47,800 nt of DNA, taken from positions 1 to 47,800 of the forward strand of contig JAJCZW010000150.1 in assembly GCA_029262155.1 (NCBI GenBank), in the 5' to 3' direction. The stretch comes from Gemmatimonadota bacterium. GTDB lineage: Bacteria; Gemmatimonadota; Gemmatimonadetes; Gemmatimonadales; GWC2-71-9. Below, one piece after another: positions 1 through 9,621 of this stretch. The position numbers and the translations under genes are program-made. Below the pieces are notes generated by a model. The model searched no databases. It had not been told where the DNA came from and saw nothing but the letters and a program-made list of their open reading frames with translations. The stretch's first letter is position 1; each line of letters opens with the position of its first letter.

Positions 1-364
1 CCGATGTGATTTCGATTTCGGGGTACATCGGGAGGAAGGTCTCGGCCTTGATCGCAAACTGGGCAAAGAAGTCTTGGGGATCCCGGTAGTATCCCCCAAA
101 CCAATTTGACCAGGTCACACTTTGGACTCCCTCCACGGCACGGAGCCGGTTCGCATGCGCTTCGGGAAGGAGGAAGGTGATCCCGCTCGCGTTCGATGTG
201 ATGAGCCGAGCTTCACTACCAACCTTGGCCGCGTTATCGAGTGTCGTGATCATCGAGCGGAGCGTCCCAAACAGGAAGAACGCCACTACCACGCTCCCCG
301 TCGTAAGCAGGGTCCGCTTCTTATTGCGAACCAGATTGGCCCACACCAAACGTCCGACCGTCAT
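1..364 (-). CDS. ABC transporter permease, FtsX/MacB type (5' part only)
   Basis: Only the first 121 or so codons lie in the window; the gene runs off the left edge. The product starts with a positively charged stretch and one membrane helix (about residues 16-36), then enters a periplasmic region, as in LolC/MacB/FtsX-type permeases. Its ATG shares four bases (ATGA, 361-364) with the stop of the ATPase gene upstream, so translation is probably coupled. With that ATPase and the HlyD adaptor it should form a MacAB-like or lipoprotein-release-like pump. The substrate cannot be inferred. The family call rests on the N-terminal layout and the operon context. Confidence 0.8.
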   Translation of the reverse strand, partial: MTVGRLVWANLVRNKKRTLLTTGSVVVAFFLFGTLRSMITTLDNAAKVGSEARLITSNASGITFLLPEAHANRLRAVEGVQSVTWSNWFGGYYRDPQDFFAQFAIKAETFLPMYPEIEITS

Positions 365-1056
365 CGTGACAGGACTCCTTTATCGATGTGCATCACCGCG
401 TGCGCACGCTCTGCCGCGTGCGCATCATGAGTGACCATCAGCACGGTCTTACCATGTTCCCGAGACAGACTTTCCAGCAGATCCAGAACTTCGTTCCCCG
501 ACGCAGCATCCAGGTCACCGGTTGGCTCGTCGCCCAGAATAATGGTGGGATCGCTCACCACAGCGCGCGCGATGCCCACACGCTGTTGCTGTCCGCCGGA
601 AAGCTGTTGGGGAAAGTGTTCTGATCGATCGGTCAACCCGACCAACTCAAGGGCAGTACGGACATGGTCGCGACGTTGTTTCTTGGTGAGCGACGTCAGC
701 AGCAGGGGGAGTTCAATGTTTTGCGCGGCGGTGAGGACCGGAAGCAAGTTGTAGAACTGGAAGATGAAGCCGATGTGGGTCGAGCGCCACGCCGCGAGCT
801 GCTTGGCGTTCATGCGCGTGATCTCCTGACCGTCCACCACAACCCGACCCGCCGTGGGTGTGTCGAGGCCAGCGAGGATATTGAGTAGCGTCGTCTTCCC
901 GCTTCCAGAAGGGCCCATCAAGGCGAGGAAGTCCCCCGTCCGAATCTCGAGATTGATATCCTCGAACACCCGGATCACTTCCGTTCCCCGGGTGTAGGAC
1001 TTGGTGAGGTCGCTGATTTCGACCAAGGGGTGGCCGTTGTCAGTGGGTGATGACAC
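361..1056 (-). CDS. ABC transporter ATP-binding protein, MacB/LolD family
   Basis: 231-residue nucleotide-binding subunit, a normal size for the LolD/MacB group. Walker A (GPSGSGKTT), signature (LSGGQQQRV), Walker B with its catalytic Glu (GDEPTG) and the switch histidine (VTHD) are all present, so it should be an active ATPase. The start is a GTG about ten bases after a GGAG element. It overlaps the end of the HlyD gene by 17 bases, and its stop overlaps the permease ATG. It would power the downstream permease. The exported substrate is unknown. Confidence 0.93.
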   Translation of the reverse strand: MSSPTDNGHPLVEISDLTKSYTRGTEVIRVFEDINLEIRTGDFLALMGPSGSGKTTLLNILAGLDTPTAGRVVVDGQEITRMNAKQLAAWRSTHIGFIFQFYNLLPVLTAAQNIELPLLLTSLTKKQRRDHVRTALELVGLTDRSEHFPQQLSGGQQQRVGIARAVVSDPTIILGDEPTGDLDAASGNEVLDLLESLSREHGKTVLMVTHDAHAAERAHAVMHIDKGVLSR

Positions 1057-2266
1057 TAACTTTGTCTCCTTCCTTGAGGCTTGCCGGCGGTTCGAGAATC
1101 ACCCTCTCGCCTCCGGACAATCCCGATCGCACCTCTCGTTGATCGCCCGACACCGGACCAGCATCGATCACTGCCCGGGATACCACTCCGTCGCGAACCA
1201 CCCAGACGATAGTTGCATTGGCGTCCGCCCGCACCGCCTTCGCCGGGACGAGGATGCGCGATGGGGCATCGGTCGCCACGTTCGCAGGAGTCAGAAACTC
1301 GACGCGTGCACCCATCTCGGGAAGAATGCGATCATCCCGTTCAAGAATGGCCACCTTGACCTGGACGGTGGCCCGCTGTCGGTCGGCCGTAGGGACAATC
1401 TGCCGGACCGTGCCTTCAAAGCGGAGGGCGGGATAGGCGTCGAGTATGATTCGGGTCTGTTGGTCGGAACGTATCTGCGCGATATAGGCCTCGTTCACAT
1501 CGACCTCGACCTCGAGGGTCTTAAGGTTGGCCATGGTAACCACCGCTCCCCTCGTGAGCCCTCCACCGGTCGCGACTGGTGCCACGACTTCCCCCACCTC
1601 GGCGTCTTTCCGAAGAACGGTCCCGTCAAACGGGGCCCGGATGAAGGTGTTGTCGAGGTTGGCCTTCGCCAAGGCGATCGACGCGATCGCGGCATGGATC
1701 TGGGCGGTTTGGACCCCGATCCGCGCGTCAGCGCCGGCCAGTTGGGCCTGGAGATCCTCCACCGCACGGGCAGACTCTAGGTTGCGATCGAACAAATCTT
1801 GAGCACGGACAAGATCGCGTTGAAGTTGGTCTCGCGACGCTTGCGCCTCAAGCAAGGCAGCCTCCGCACGAAGACTATCCGCAGTTGCCTGGGCGACAGC
1901 GGCGACATAGTCGGCGTTTTCCAACCGGGCAAGGATCTGACCTCGCCTGACCTGACTCCCCTCCTCGACTGAGAGCATGGCAAGCCGGCCTGAGATGCGG
2001 GATGATACCGAGGCACGAGTGCGGGCCACGACATACCCGTTGGCAGTGATTCCTGCCGAGCCCGCCGCCCCACCAACGACCTCGACCCGACCGACCTCCA
2101 CCTCTATTCCGCTGCGACCCCTCATCACGACGACGACGATCGCCACAAAGACCACCGCCAACCCAGCCAATATCAGCGGAACCCGGAGGGCCCTGCCGGG
2201 ACTCGGTGTTGGGGAACGACTCCGGTTGATTCTGAGCTTACTTAGATCTGGTTTCGGGGTGGTCAC
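1040..2266 (-). CDS. HlyD/RND-type periplasmic adaptor subunit
   Basis: About 408 residues. A short cytoplasmic N-terminus is followed by a single membrane anchor (residues 29-48), a split biotinyl/lipoyl-like domain, an alpha-helical hairpin (about 130-200) and beta-barrel and membrane-proximal domains. This is the normal membrane-fusion-protein order. I chose the GTG at 2266 because a strong purine-rich ribosome site (GAGGGGGG) sits just upstream and ten bases separate it from the preceding stop. A longer frame to 2335 exists but would overlap the upstream gene. It should bridge the inner-membrane ABC complex and an outer-membrane channel. No TolC gene is seen in this operon within the window. 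Confidence 0.9.
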   Translation of the reverse strand: MTTPKPDLSKLRINRSRSPTPSPGRALRVPLILAGLAVVFVAIVVVVMRGRSGIEVEVGRVEVVGGAAGSAGITANGYVVARTRASVSSRISGRLAMLSVEEGSQVRRGQILARLENADYVAAVAQATADSLRAEAALLEAQASRDQLQRDLVRAQDLFDRNLESARAVEDLQAQLAGADARIGVQTAQIHAAIASIALAKANLDNTFIRAPFDGTVLRKDAEVGEVVAPVATGGGLTRGAVVTMANLKTLEVEVDVNEAYIAQIRSDQQTRIILDAYPALRFEGTVRQIVPTADRQRATVQVKVAILERDDRILPEMGARVEFLTPANVATDAPSRILVPAKAVRADANATIVWVVRDGVVSRAVIDAGPVSGDQREVRSGLSGGERVILEPPASLKEGDKVSVITH

Positions 2267-2276
2267 AGTCCCCCCT

Positions 2277-2537
2277 CTAACGATCCCCACGCTTGAGTGC
2301 CTTGACCCCACTCGCGGTACCGATGCCAGCCCCAATACCGAAGAGCGCCGACATCCCGGTGGTAATGACAGGCAGAATCGCGAGTGGCCAGGTGACGATC
2401 GCGGCGAGCATCCCGGCGATCACCGGTGCGACCGGCGACCGAATCGCGTCCACAAACCGAAGTCGACCTGTCACAAATCGACGAGCGATCATGAATCCGC
2501 CAACCGATATTCCGACGATGAGTAAGAGTCCTAACAT
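2277..2537 (-). CDS. Small membrane protein of unknown function, first gene of the efflux operon
   Basis: 86 residues with two hydrophobic helices (about residues 2-18 and 36-75, the second long enough to be a hairpin), a basic loop between them and a basic tail. A good ribosome site (GGGAGGT) lies three bases before the ATG. It is the promoter-proximal gene ahead of the adaptor, ATPase and permease, so it may be an accessory or assembly factor of that pump. I do not recognise the family. Confidence 0.7.
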   Translation of the reverse strand: MLGLLLIVGISVGGFMIARRFVTGRLRFVDAIRSPVAPVIAGMLAAIVTWPLAILPVITTGMSALFGIGAGIGTASGVKALKRGDR

Positions 2538-2587
2538 GTAACCTCCCGAGCGAAACGGAGCCGATCAATTCGGATCCGCGTTTCATT

Positions 2588-2620
2588 ACGAAACATACAC
2601 CGTTTTGTTTCGTTTGTCGA
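2588..2620 (-). promoter_or_regulatory. Sigma-70-like promoter overlapped by an inverted-repeat operator
   Basis: On the minus strand TCGACA (2615-2620) and TATGTT (2592-2597) are separated by exactly 17 bases. A perfect inverted repeat, ACGAAAC at 2588-2594 and GTTTCGT at 2607-2613 with a 12-base gap, covers the -10 and most of the spacer. This is a typical position for a repressor operator, and the sequence resembles sites of TetR-family efflux regulators. Transcription would begin near 2585, upstream of the ATG at 2537. No regulator gene lies nearby. Confidence 0.6.
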
Positions 2621-2641
2621 GTGATCGTAGCCCCCCGGACG

Positions 2642-3637
2642 TCACCATCGGAGGACGCAACTACCCCAGAGGAAGCCAGACCCGAAAGCGGTCAGCACCA
2701 AGAGATCACCGGGAGTCAGTCGCCCGGAACGCACACACTCGTCGAGCGCAATCGGAATGGTCCCAGCGGTCGTGTTCCCAAACTTCTGAATATTGTTATA
2801 GACCTGATCGTCCTGGAGACCGAGCCGTCGCTGGACCATTTCACTGATGCGGAGGTTCGCCTGGTGGGGAATCAGGAGATCGATGTCCGTCGTCGTAAGG
2901 CCTTGGGCGGTGAGCACCGCTTCTACCGATTCTGGCATCCGCTGCACCGCGTGCCGGAAGACCTCCCGTCCGTCCATCGAGAGAAAGTACTTCCCTGCCT
3001 CCAAAGCCTGTTGCGTCACTGGAGGATGATAGATCGCTCCAGGACCATCCACCCAAAGTTTTTCAGCATTCTGCCCATCGGCATGGAGATCGAACCCAAG
3101 AATCCCTCTCCCCGCTTCCTCGTTGGCGCCGAGGATAACGGCACCCGCTCCATCGGCAAAGATGACGGCGGTATTCCGTCCCGCGGTACTGACATCCAAG
3201 CGAGTGGACTGAATCTCCTGCCCGACGACCAGGATCCGGCGGTACATCCCGCATCGAATCCAAGCGTCAGCCACCGAGAGGGCAAAGACGAACCCGCTGC
3301 ATTGGGTGCGCACGTCGATGGCGGGGATCGTTCCCGCATCAAGCAACCGTTGGAGATAGACCCCATTTCCAGGGCAGAAGTGATCCGGCGTTGAAGTGGC
3401 GTAGACAATAGCATCGAGGTCAGTGGCGTGCAGCCCCGCGAGCGCAAGCGCTTCCGTTGCAGCTTTCGCCGCCAGCTCGGCCCCGACGTCGCCCTCGGTC
3501 ACCCAATACCGCTGTTCGATCCCGGTGCGAGTTCTGATCCATTCGTCCGACGTATCCATCGAGCGCTCCAACTCGGCGTTGGTTACGCAGCGATCGGGGA
3601 GATATCGGCCGGTTCCAAGAACAATAGAGGTGGGCAT
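2642..3637 (-). CDS. fabH: Beta-ketoacyl-ACP synthase III (FabH-like)
   Basis: 331 residues, the usual FabH length. The Cys-His-Asn triad is intact: Cys in TQCSGF (about residue 113), His in IPHQAN (258) and Asn in FGNTTAG (288). The enzyme would condense acetyl-CoA or another acyl-CoA with malonyl-ACP to begin fatty-acid synthesis, in the cytoplasm. The ATG at 3637 follows a GGGAAGG element; a TTG nine codons upstream is a weaker alternative. No other fab gene is nearby, so it may be a second FabH with a special primer preference or a FabH-like enzyme of secondary metabolism. Housekeeping FabH is still the simplest reading. Confidence 0.9.
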   Translation of the reverse strand: MPTSIVLGTGRYLPDRCVTNAELERSMDTSDEWIRTRTGIEQRYWVTEGDVGAELAAKAATEALALAGLHATDLDAIVYATSTPDHFCPGNGVYLQRLLDAGTIPAIDVRTQCSGFVFALSVADAWIRCGMYRRILVVGQEIQSTRLDVSTAGRNTAVIFADGAGAVILGANEEAGRGILGFDLHADGQNAEKLWVDGPGAIYHPPVTQQALEAGKYFLSMDGREVFRHAVQRMPESVEAVLTAQGLTTTDIDLLIPHQANLRISEMVQRRLGLQDDQVYNNIQKFGNTTAGTIPIALDECVRSGRLTPGDLLVLTAFGSGFLWGSCVLRW

Positions 3638-3701
3638 GCCCTTCCCATCAAATGGAAGAACCAAGTTTCTTCATCCGAGGTGAACGAACAATACTATGGG
3701 C

Positions 3702-4319
3702 TCACCGCGGTCCTGGCGAGGACGAACCTCGTTGCCATTCCACCGTGTTCCAGAGCATCCGTGCGATGATGTGGCCGACGATCGCTCCGACGACCACATC
3801 GCTGATGAAGTGGGCGCGCCCTGCAACCCGGGTCCACGCCGTACCCGCGGCCAGCAGATACCATACGACGCCGCTCCGGGGAAAGGCCAGTGCCAAGATG
3901 GTCGCTCCAGCGAAGGCGACGCTGGCATGACTGCTGGGTAACCCCAATCCTGATCCGTGCCAGAACCCCTCGACAAATGGCCGGAAGACGTATGCCCCAT
4001 CGGTCAGGCCGGGCCGTTCGCGCCGAAGAAGAATCTTGAGCAGTTCGGCCACCAACCCACCTAACGCAGGGCTTGCAATCAACCGCGATGCCGTACGTCG
4101 ATTGGCCTTCTCACGCCCCGGCGTGTGGACGAGACTGAGCCCGAGCGCGAGAGCCATCCATAGTGGGAGGTACCCCATGCTGCGGAGCATTCGTCCGCCA
4201 TCGTGCTCCAGCACGCCCGCCACGCCGAGGTGGCGGTAGCCCCATCGGTCGAGAAGGTGGGCGAGCAGGACCAGGATGAAAAAGACCGACACCCTTCGCC
4301 ACAACGATCGCTTCACCAT
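3702..4319 (-). CDS. PAP2-family membrane phosphatase
   Basis: About 205 residues with several membrane helices. The three PAP2 motifs are recognisable: K-x6-RP (in KILLRRERP), PSSHAS (PSGH-like) and R-x5-H-x3-D (in RVAGRAHFISD). Family members remove phosphate from lipid phosphates such as undecaprenyl pyrophosphate or phosphatidic acid on the outer face of the inner membrane. I prefer the ATG at 4319 because a basic N-terminus followed by a hydrophobic helix starts there. A GTG at 4358 is open and sits directly after a hairpin. The substrate is not predictable from sequence. Confidence 0.85.
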   Translation of the reverse strand: MVKRSLWRRVSVFFILVLLAHLLDRWGYRHLGVAGVLEHDGGRMLRSMGYLPLWMALALGLSLVHTPGREKANRRTASRLIASPALGGLVAELLKILLRRERPGLTDGAYVFRPFVEGFWHGSGLGLPSSHASVAFAGATILALAFPRSGVVWYLLAAGTAWTRVAGRAHFISDVVVGAIVGHIIARMLWNTVEWQRGSSSPGPR

Positions 4320-4364
4320 ACTGGCAAGATGGTGTCGGGGGGCCACGACGCCAACCACAGACGA

Positions 4365-4396
4365 ACAGATCCTGGGGGGAACCCCCCAGGATCTGT
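4365..4396 (-). terminator. Strong hairpin, probable terminator of the sigma/efflux operon
   Basis: Two perfectly complementary 15-base arms (4365-4379 and 4382-4396) are separated by only two bases. The arm core is a run of six G paired with six C. It lies 20 bases beyond the stop of the permease gene and just before the PAP2 gene on the same strand. There is only a weak T-rich stretch after it, so it may act partly by stabilising the transcript end. Confidence 0.6.
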
Positions 4397-4415
4397 GTCC
4401 GATCGACTCCCAGCG

Positions 4416-5630
4416 CTACTCGTAGCGGAGCGCGTCGATGGTGTTCAGGTTTGAGGCTCGCCGAGCTGGCCAGAGGCCGAAAAAGAGGCCGACCGCTGCA
4501 CTGAAAGCAAAGGCCACGATGACCGCGTTCGGGCTAACGACACTATTCCAACCAAACCGGGAGGACATCACGATCGAAGCAGCCCAGCCGAGGATGATAC
4601 CGAGGATTCCGCCGCCCAGGGTCAACACGATTGCTTCGACGAGGAACTGCATCATGATATTGAGACGGGTTGCACCGAGCGCCTTCCTGATCCCGATTTC
4701 GCGGGTACGCTCGGTGACCGACACCAGCATGATATTCATGATCCCAATACCACCAACGATTAAACTCACGGCGGCGATACTCGCCAGGAGGACACCAAAC
4801 GTCTGCGTCGTCTCCTGCTGGGTGGCAAGAATCTCAACCTGATTTCTGATTTGGAAATCGTTGTTTGCCCCGGGGCGAATCTTGTGTTCCCGACGGAGGA
4901 TGCCTTCGACATCGACCATCCCTTGTTCGAGCGAGACCCCTTCACGAACCTGAAGGCTGACGGAACGGAGTCGATCGCTCCCGAAGATGCGAAACTCTGC
5001 TGTCTTGAGCGGAATGAGAATCTGCTCATCGGGGTTGTTGTAGCTTCCCTGGGAACCCTTCTCAACCAGCACGCCTATGATTTCAAACGAGATACCCCGG
5101 ATCTGGATCAATTGCCCGATCATCGCCGCCCCGTTGGCGTCGAACATCGTCGCAACACCCGATCCGATGACGGCATATCGTTGGCGCGCCTCATTGTCAC
5201 CGGTGGTGAACATCCGTCCGAACTGTACGTGATGATTCTTGACCTCACCGTAGTTGGGTGTGGTCCCGATCACATTCACGTTGGCGTTCTTGTTGCCAAA
5301 CTTGATCTGTTGCGAGCGTTGCATTTCCGGCACAACCGCGCTGAGCAACGTGGCGTCCCGCGCTAATGCTTTGGCATCATCCGTTGTGAGGCTCACCCGA
5401 TCGGCGGAGGCGCGACCGCCGAAGAACGATTGTCCGGGAAACACGCTGAGGAGGTTGGCGCCCAACGCATCAATCCGTTCCTCCACCGCTTGTTGCGCAC
5501 CGGTTCCTAACGCGACCACGGTGATCACGGCACCAACGCCGATGATGACACCGAGCATCGTGAGGATGGCGCGAAGCTTGTTCGCTTGAATGCTGGCAAA
5601 CGCGACCTTTATAATCTCTCCGATGATCAT
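4416..5630 (-). CDS. ABC transporter permease, MacB/FtsX family
   Basis: 404 residues with the MacB-type layout: one N-terminal helix (about 20-42), a large periplasmic MacB-PCD-like domain (about 50-270) and three C-terminal helices in the FtsX domain. The GIGIMNIMLVSV and TREIGIRKALGA stretches are typical of the family. There is no fused ATPase, so the separate ATPase at 7138-7893 is its partner. The ATG overlaps the adaptor stop by four bases (5627-5630). It is the last gene of the sigma-led operon. It should transmit ATP-driven movement to the TolC channel. Confidence 0.93.
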   Translation of the reverse strand: MIIGEIIKVAFASIQANKLRAILTMLGVIIGVGAVITVVALGTGAQQAVEERIDALGANLLSVFPGQSFFGGRASADRVSLTTDDAKALARDATLLSAVVPEMQRSQQIKFGNKNANVNVIGTTPNYGEVKNHHVQFGRMFTTGDNEARQRYAVIGSGVATMFDANGAAMIGQLIQIRGISFEIIGVLVEKGSQGSYNNPDEQILIPLKTAEFRIFGSDRLRSVSLQVREGVSLEQGMVDVEGILRREHKIRPGANNDFQIRNQVEILATQQETTQTFGVLLASIAAVSLIVGGIGIMNIMLVSVTERTREIGIRKALGATRLNIMMQFLVEAIVLTLGGGILGIILGWAASIVMSSRFGWNSVVSPNAVIVAFAFSAAVGLFFGLWPARRASNLNTIDALRYE

Positions 5631-7141
5631 CGTCCCGTACCAGCCTTTCGTTGCATCCCAGGTACCGACCCACCACCGGTCATCCGATTGACCCGCTCAC
5701 GGAACTGCTCTTGGGCCTGCACGAGGCTGGCGCTCGGGAGGACCAACACGGAATCCGTCTCTTCGAGGCCGCGCACGACTTCACTGTAGTCCAAGTCGGT
5801 CAAACCAGTTCGCACGTGCGCCAGCGCCGGTCGACCCTGCCGCAGCACAAACACGATGTAGTCTCCCCCAAACTCAAAATCGGTTCCCCCCACCCGAGAA
5901 CGCCGACCCGCACCACCACCGCCACCTCTTCGACCTCCACCAAAGCTCCCCTGAAGACTCCGAAGGACTGCCTGTTCTTTCTCGGTCAACTGCCCCCCGC
6001 GAAATCGTTTCTGCATCAACTCCCGAACCGACGCGGCCGTTACCCCCTCCGGAAGTGGAATCGACCGTCCGTCTGGTGTGGTAAAGGTATTCCCCGCCGG
6101 CGGAGTGGCTGCAGCCGCTGGAAGGGGTCCTTCGGCTCCATCGACGGGTTGGCGCCGCTGGCTGTCGCGTACCGAATCTGCCGCGGCAAGCTGGGCTTGC
6201 AGCTCATCCTCCGACATCCCGATGACTTGCGCCGCGGAGGCAATGTCCCGTTGGGTACGCAAGGCGGCGTTCGGCACCGCGAGGACGCCTTGCCGCTCAC
6301 CGACGTGGATCTCAACCTCCGAGTTCATCCCTGGTTTGAGCAGGCCGTCGCGATTCTGAATCCGGACAATCACCGGAAACATCGTGACGTTCTGTTGGGT
6401 TTCCGCGAGGGGTTCAATCTTGAGGACTTCCCCATTGAAAGGCTGGTTGGGAAAGGCATCCACCCGCACCGTTGCTTCCAGCCCCGCCCGGAGCTTACCG
6501 ATATCGGTTTCGTCGACCAGGGTACGCACCTGGACGAGGTTGAGATCGGCCATTTGTAGCAGGACGGTCCCACCCCCAACATCCGAAGTCGGAGAGGAGA
6601 TCACCTGGCCCCGCTCGACGCTCTTGGAGATCACTGTTCCATTGATCGGTGCCAGGACATCGGTATCCGCCAAAGCGATGCGCGCATTCTCCACCGCCAC
6701 CTCTGCCCGAACGACATCCGCCCTGGCGTTGGCCAGCGCCAGGATCGCGTTCTCATGCTCTTCCTGCGTAATCGATTGCGTCGCGAAGAGTTCATCGGCG
6801 CGTTTCGATCGCGACTCCGATGTTTCAAGTGAGGCATGGGCAACCGTGAGGGTGGCCGCGGCTTCGTTGAATCGATTCCTTGGGGTTCGCTGGTCGACTC
6901 GGACCATGAGGGCGCCTCGTTGGACGATCTGGCCGGTCTCCACGAGCATCTCCAGAATCTCTCCTGACGCCTTCGACTTGACCTCGACCACGGTATCGGG
7001 CTGAATCTGCCCGGCGGCCCGGGCCGATACGACGATATCGCGAAGTTCGACTGGGACGGCTTGATACACTTGCACCGGCGCAGGTTCGCTGCAGGCCATC
7101 ACCGTGAGGGCGGCCGTGGTACATAGCACGAGAGTTTTCAC
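5627..7141 (-). CDS. MacA-type periplasmic adaptor lipoprotein with a large insertion
   Basis: 504 residues, longer than the usual 370-400 for MacA-like adaptors. A lipobox-like VMAC (Cys17) suggests membrane attachment by lipid. Lipoyl, helical hairpin (about 90-160) and barrel domains follow. Residues 297-424 form an insertion of low-complexity, Ala/Pro/Gly/Arg-rich sequence. It includes SEDELQ and LTEKEQ helices and a glycine-arginine tract, before the membrane-proximal strand resumes at about 425. Four-base overlaps join it to both neighbours. It should link the MacB-type permease to the TolC protein of the same operon. Confidence 0.92.
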   Translation of the reverse strand: MKTLVLCTTAALTVMACSEPAPVQVYQAVPVELRDIVVSARAAGQIQPDTVVEVKSKASGEILEMLVETGQIVQRGALMVRVDQRTPRNRFNEAAATLTVAHASLETSESRSKRADELFATQSITQEEHENAILALANARADVVRAEVAVENARIALADTDVLAPINGTVISKSVERGQVISSPTSDVGGGTVLLQMADLNLVQVRTLVDETDIGKLRAGLEATVRVDAFPNQPFNGEVLKIEPLAETQQNVTMFPVIVRIQNRDGLLKPGMNSEVEIHVGERQGVLAVPNAALRTQRDIASAAQVIGMSEDELQAQLAAADSVRDSQRRQPVDGAEGPLPAAAATPPAGNTFTTPDGRSIPLPEGVTAASVRELMQKRFRGGQLTEKEQAVLRSLQGSFGGGRRGGGGGAGRRSRVGGTDFEFGGDYIVFVLRQGRPALAHVRTGLTDLDYSEVVRGLEETDSVLVLPSASLVQAQEQFRERVNRMTGGGSVPGMQRKAGTGR

Positions 7142-7893
7142 GCGGTCTTCTCCGTCGGATGGTCGCTTTCCACTAGGCCGTCCTTCAAATGGACTTGGCG
7201 TCGGGTATGGGCCGCGATATCGTGTTCGTGGGTAACGAGAATGATGGTTTGTCCTTCACCATGGAGCTGCTCAAACAGATCGAGAATTTCGGCACTGGTG
7301 ACCGAATCCAGGTTCCCCGTCGGTTCGTCGGCCAGGAGAATGCTCGGCGAGTTGACGAGAGCACGGGCGATCGCCACCCGCTGTCGCTGGCCTCCCGACA
7401 ACTCGTTCGGACGATGCTCCATTCGATCACCGAGCCCGACACGCTCCAAAGCCGACTGAGCGGACCGACGCCGTTCCTTGGTTCCCAATCCGGCATAGAC
7501 CATCGGCAACTCCACGTTTTGGAGTGCGGTGGCGCGGGGCAACAGGTTGAACGTTTGGAACACAAACCCGATCTCACGGTTTCGAATCCGCGCCAAGGCA
7601 TTGTCATCCAACTCCGACACCCGATGCCCATTCAGCCAGTACTCGCCATTGGTTGGCGTATCGAGACATCCGATCATGTTCATGAGCGTCGATTTCCCTG
7701 ACCCGGATGGCCCCATGATGGCGACGAACTCGTTCCGTTGGATCGTCAGGTCCACGCCCTGAAGGGCCCGTACGGTCTCGGATCCCATCTGGTAGTCACG
7801 ACTCAGGTTGCGGATCACGATAACGGCATCGTGGGGGACGTCCGGTGGCAGCATGGCCATCCGTTCGGCGGTCGTGGAGAGTGCGGCACTCAT
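7138..7893 (-). CDS. ABC transporter ATP-binding protein, MacB/LolD family
   Basis: 251 residues. Walker A (GPSGSGKST), signature (LSGGQRQRV), Walker B ([11 protein letters not shown]) and switch His (VTHEHD) are complete, so it should be an active ATPase. It has a short N-terminal extension before the nucleotide-binding fold. The ATG overlaps the TolC stop (7890-7893) and its stop overlaps the adaptor start, each by ATGA. It is the energy subunit for the permease at 4416-5630. Confidence 0.94.
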   Translation of the reverse strand: MSAALSTTAERMAMLPPDVPHDAVIVIRNLSRDYQMGSETVRALQGVDLTIQRNEFVAIMGPSGSGKSTLMNMIGCLDTPTNGEYWLNGHRVSELDDNALARIRNREIGFVFQTFNLLPRATALQNVELPMVYAGLGTKERRRSAQSALERVGLGDRMEHRPNELSGGQRQRVAIARALVNSPSILLADEPTGNLDSVTSAEILDLFEQLHGEGQTIILVTHEHDIAAHTRRQVHLKDGLVESDHPTEKTA

Positions 7894-9218
7894 AAGGGCC
7901 TCCCAATCAGAGCTTCGATTTGTGCTTTGGCACGCAGGTAGTCAAATCGGGCGTTCACAGCATCCACCTCGGCCTGATTCAATGCCTCCTGGGACGTGAG
8001 GACATCGACAATTGTGGCTGCGCCCAAGCGATAGCGTTCCTGTTGCACTCGCGAATCTTCCTGAGCAGCCACCACACTGGTTTGCGTAATTTGAATCCCC
8101 AGTCGAGCCGATTGAAGTTGCGCGAGTTGCGTCGTCAGGTCGGCCTCGACCTGCCGTTGTGACTCACGCGCCGTCGCGTCGGCGTTGTCATAGGCCACCG
8201 ATTGATTGGCAACCGTCTGCTCCCGTTGGAACCGGTTGAAGATGGGCCAGCTCACATTGAGAGCGAGGCTTCGTCCCCGGAAAAACTGATAGTCTGTGGT
8301 GCTTGAGGAGGTGAACGATCCGGTTCCCTGAAGTGTCAGCGTAGGCCAATACGACGATTTGGAGGCCTTGAGGCTGGCCCGAGCCGCTTCACGATTTGCT
8401 TCGGCCGTCAACACGACGGGGGCCTGTGCCAGCGCTTCGTCCCGTAGGGTCGTGGTGTCGATCGTGGCGAATACCCGATAAAAGACTGAGTCATCTGCCG
8501 CCCCGACTTGACCTCGTACCCCAATGAGTCGGGCGAGGTTGGCTCGGGCTGTGGCCAATTGGGTTTGCGCCGTCAGCAACTGGAGCCGAGCGTTGCCGAG
8601 CGTCACGGCGGACCGGAGCGTATCGGATCGGGTGGCGGCACCGGCTCGCAAACGAGCGATCGAGGTATTCAACTGCTCTTCCGCCCGGCGCACGGCCGCC
8701 TCGCGGACCGTCTGAAGCTGGAGGGCGGAGAGGGCATCGAAGAATTGATTGGTTGTAGTCAAGGCCTGCTGGAATCGGGCACCGGTATAGCCTGCGTCGG
8801 CAGCCAGCGCGTTGGCCCGTGCCGATCGTGAATCGTTGGATCGCCGGAACCCATCGAACACTTCCCAACTCGAGGAAATCGACGATCGGAGGCTCGTCGT
8901 GGTTCGATTTCCGTTAATCACCTGTCCACTAGAGGGGTCGACCCTGCTGGTTCCTTCGGAGAAATTGTTGTCGCCGGTCCCCGACAGCGTCAAGGAAGGA
9001 AGCCAGGCGCCTTTGGCAGATCGGACCCTCGCTTCGGCACTTCGCACCGAGCCGTAGGCCTGGATCACACGTGGCTGCACCTGCTCCGCCATCTCGATCG
9101 CCTGGTGGAGCGTGACTGTGCGCACCTGTTGCGCTGCCGTGGGGTGAACGCTGAGCAGCAGGAGTCCCACCGCCCCACAAAGCAACCGAACACCAAGGGC
9201 GTTGTTACCGTGTCCCAC
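7890..9218 (-). CDS. TolC-family outer-membrane efflux protein
   Basis: 442 residues. A signal peptide (hydrophobic [13 protein letters not shown], then AAQQ) precedes two outer-membrane efflux repeats rich in long amphipathic helices with Ala, Gln and Ser, as in TolC. It would form the trimeric outer-membrane channel of the pump encoded downstream. I chose the GTG at 9218 because a GGGGG element lies five bases before it and the signal peptide then starts at once. The open frame reaches 9275, but that would overlap the Spy-like gene by 71 bases. Confidence 0.92.
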   Translation of the reverse strand: MGHGNNALGVRLLCGAVGLLLLSVHPTAAQQVRTVTLHQAIEMAEQVQPRVIQAYGSVRSAEARVRSAKGAWLPSLTLSGTGDNNFSEGTSRVDPSSGQVINGNRTTTSLRSSISSSWEVFDGFRRSNDSRSARANALAADAGYTGARFQQALTTTNQFFDALSALQLQTVREAAVRRAEEQLNTSIARLRAGAATRSDTLRSAVTLGNARLQLLTAQTQLATARANLARLIGVRGQVGAADDSVFYRVFATIDTTTLRDEALAQAPVVLTAEANREAARASLKASKSSYWPTLTLQGTGSFTSSSTTDYQFFRGRSLALNVSWPIFNRFQREQTVANQSVAYDNADATARESQRQVEADLTTQLAQLQSARLGIQITQTSVVAAQEDSRVQQERYRLGAATIVDVLTSQEALNQAEVDAVNARFDYLRAKAQIEALIGRPL

Positions 9219-9621
9219 GATTCCCCCGATCCCTACGTTGTGACCGTTGTCGGTATTCTCGTTCCTGTCGTTCAATCATCGTGTCATAGGCCTGCTGTTG
9301 ATCCGGGGTTAACTGGCCTCGGATATCGTTTCGGATTTGGAGCCGGATGGCATCGAACGCCGGCCGGATCTCACGCCACATCGAGTCCGTCATCGGTTGG
9401 AACCGAGTCAAGATGGCTTGGATGCTGTCCTGCTGGATCGGACTCAATTGCAACTCGGTGGTGAGCCTGCCAAGGTGTCCACCACCTCCGCCTCCGCGTC
9501 GACCCTCTCGTCGGGGCGGGGATGAGTCGTCCTTCATGGATACGGCCACGCCGCCCGCCAAGCCACCGACGAGAAAGGCGGAAATCAGCAACGCGGTCGC
9601 ACTCCATCGAGCCCGGGTCAT
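9205..9621 (-). CDS. Membrane-anchored Spy/CpxP/CnrX-like periplasmic protein
   Basis: 138 residues. One N-terminal helix (about 8-28) probably acts as an uncleaved anchor. A Gly/Arg-rich linker (36-48) and a helical periplasmic domain follow. The domain has two LTxxQ-like motifs, LSPIQ (59-63) and LTPDQ (104-108), as in Spy, CpxP and the metal sensor CnrX. Only one histidine is present (residue 49), so a CnrX-like metal site is not evident. Sitting between an anti-sigma-like gene and a pump, it is a candidate sensor that controls release of the sigma factor. That role is inferred. Confidence 0.75.
   Translation of the reverse strand: MTRARWSATALLISAFLVGGLAGGVAVSMKDDSSPPRREGRRGGGGGGHLGRLTTELQLSPIQQDSIQAILTRFQPMTDSMWREIRPAFDAIRLQIRNDIRGQLTPDQQQAYDTMIERQEREYRQRSQRRDRGNRGTR

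Noticed and set aside
1001-1780. Long plus-strand open frame (259 codons)
   Set aside because: Lies entirely antisense to the HlyD adaptor gene, has no domain or ribosome site, and is explained by high GC content.
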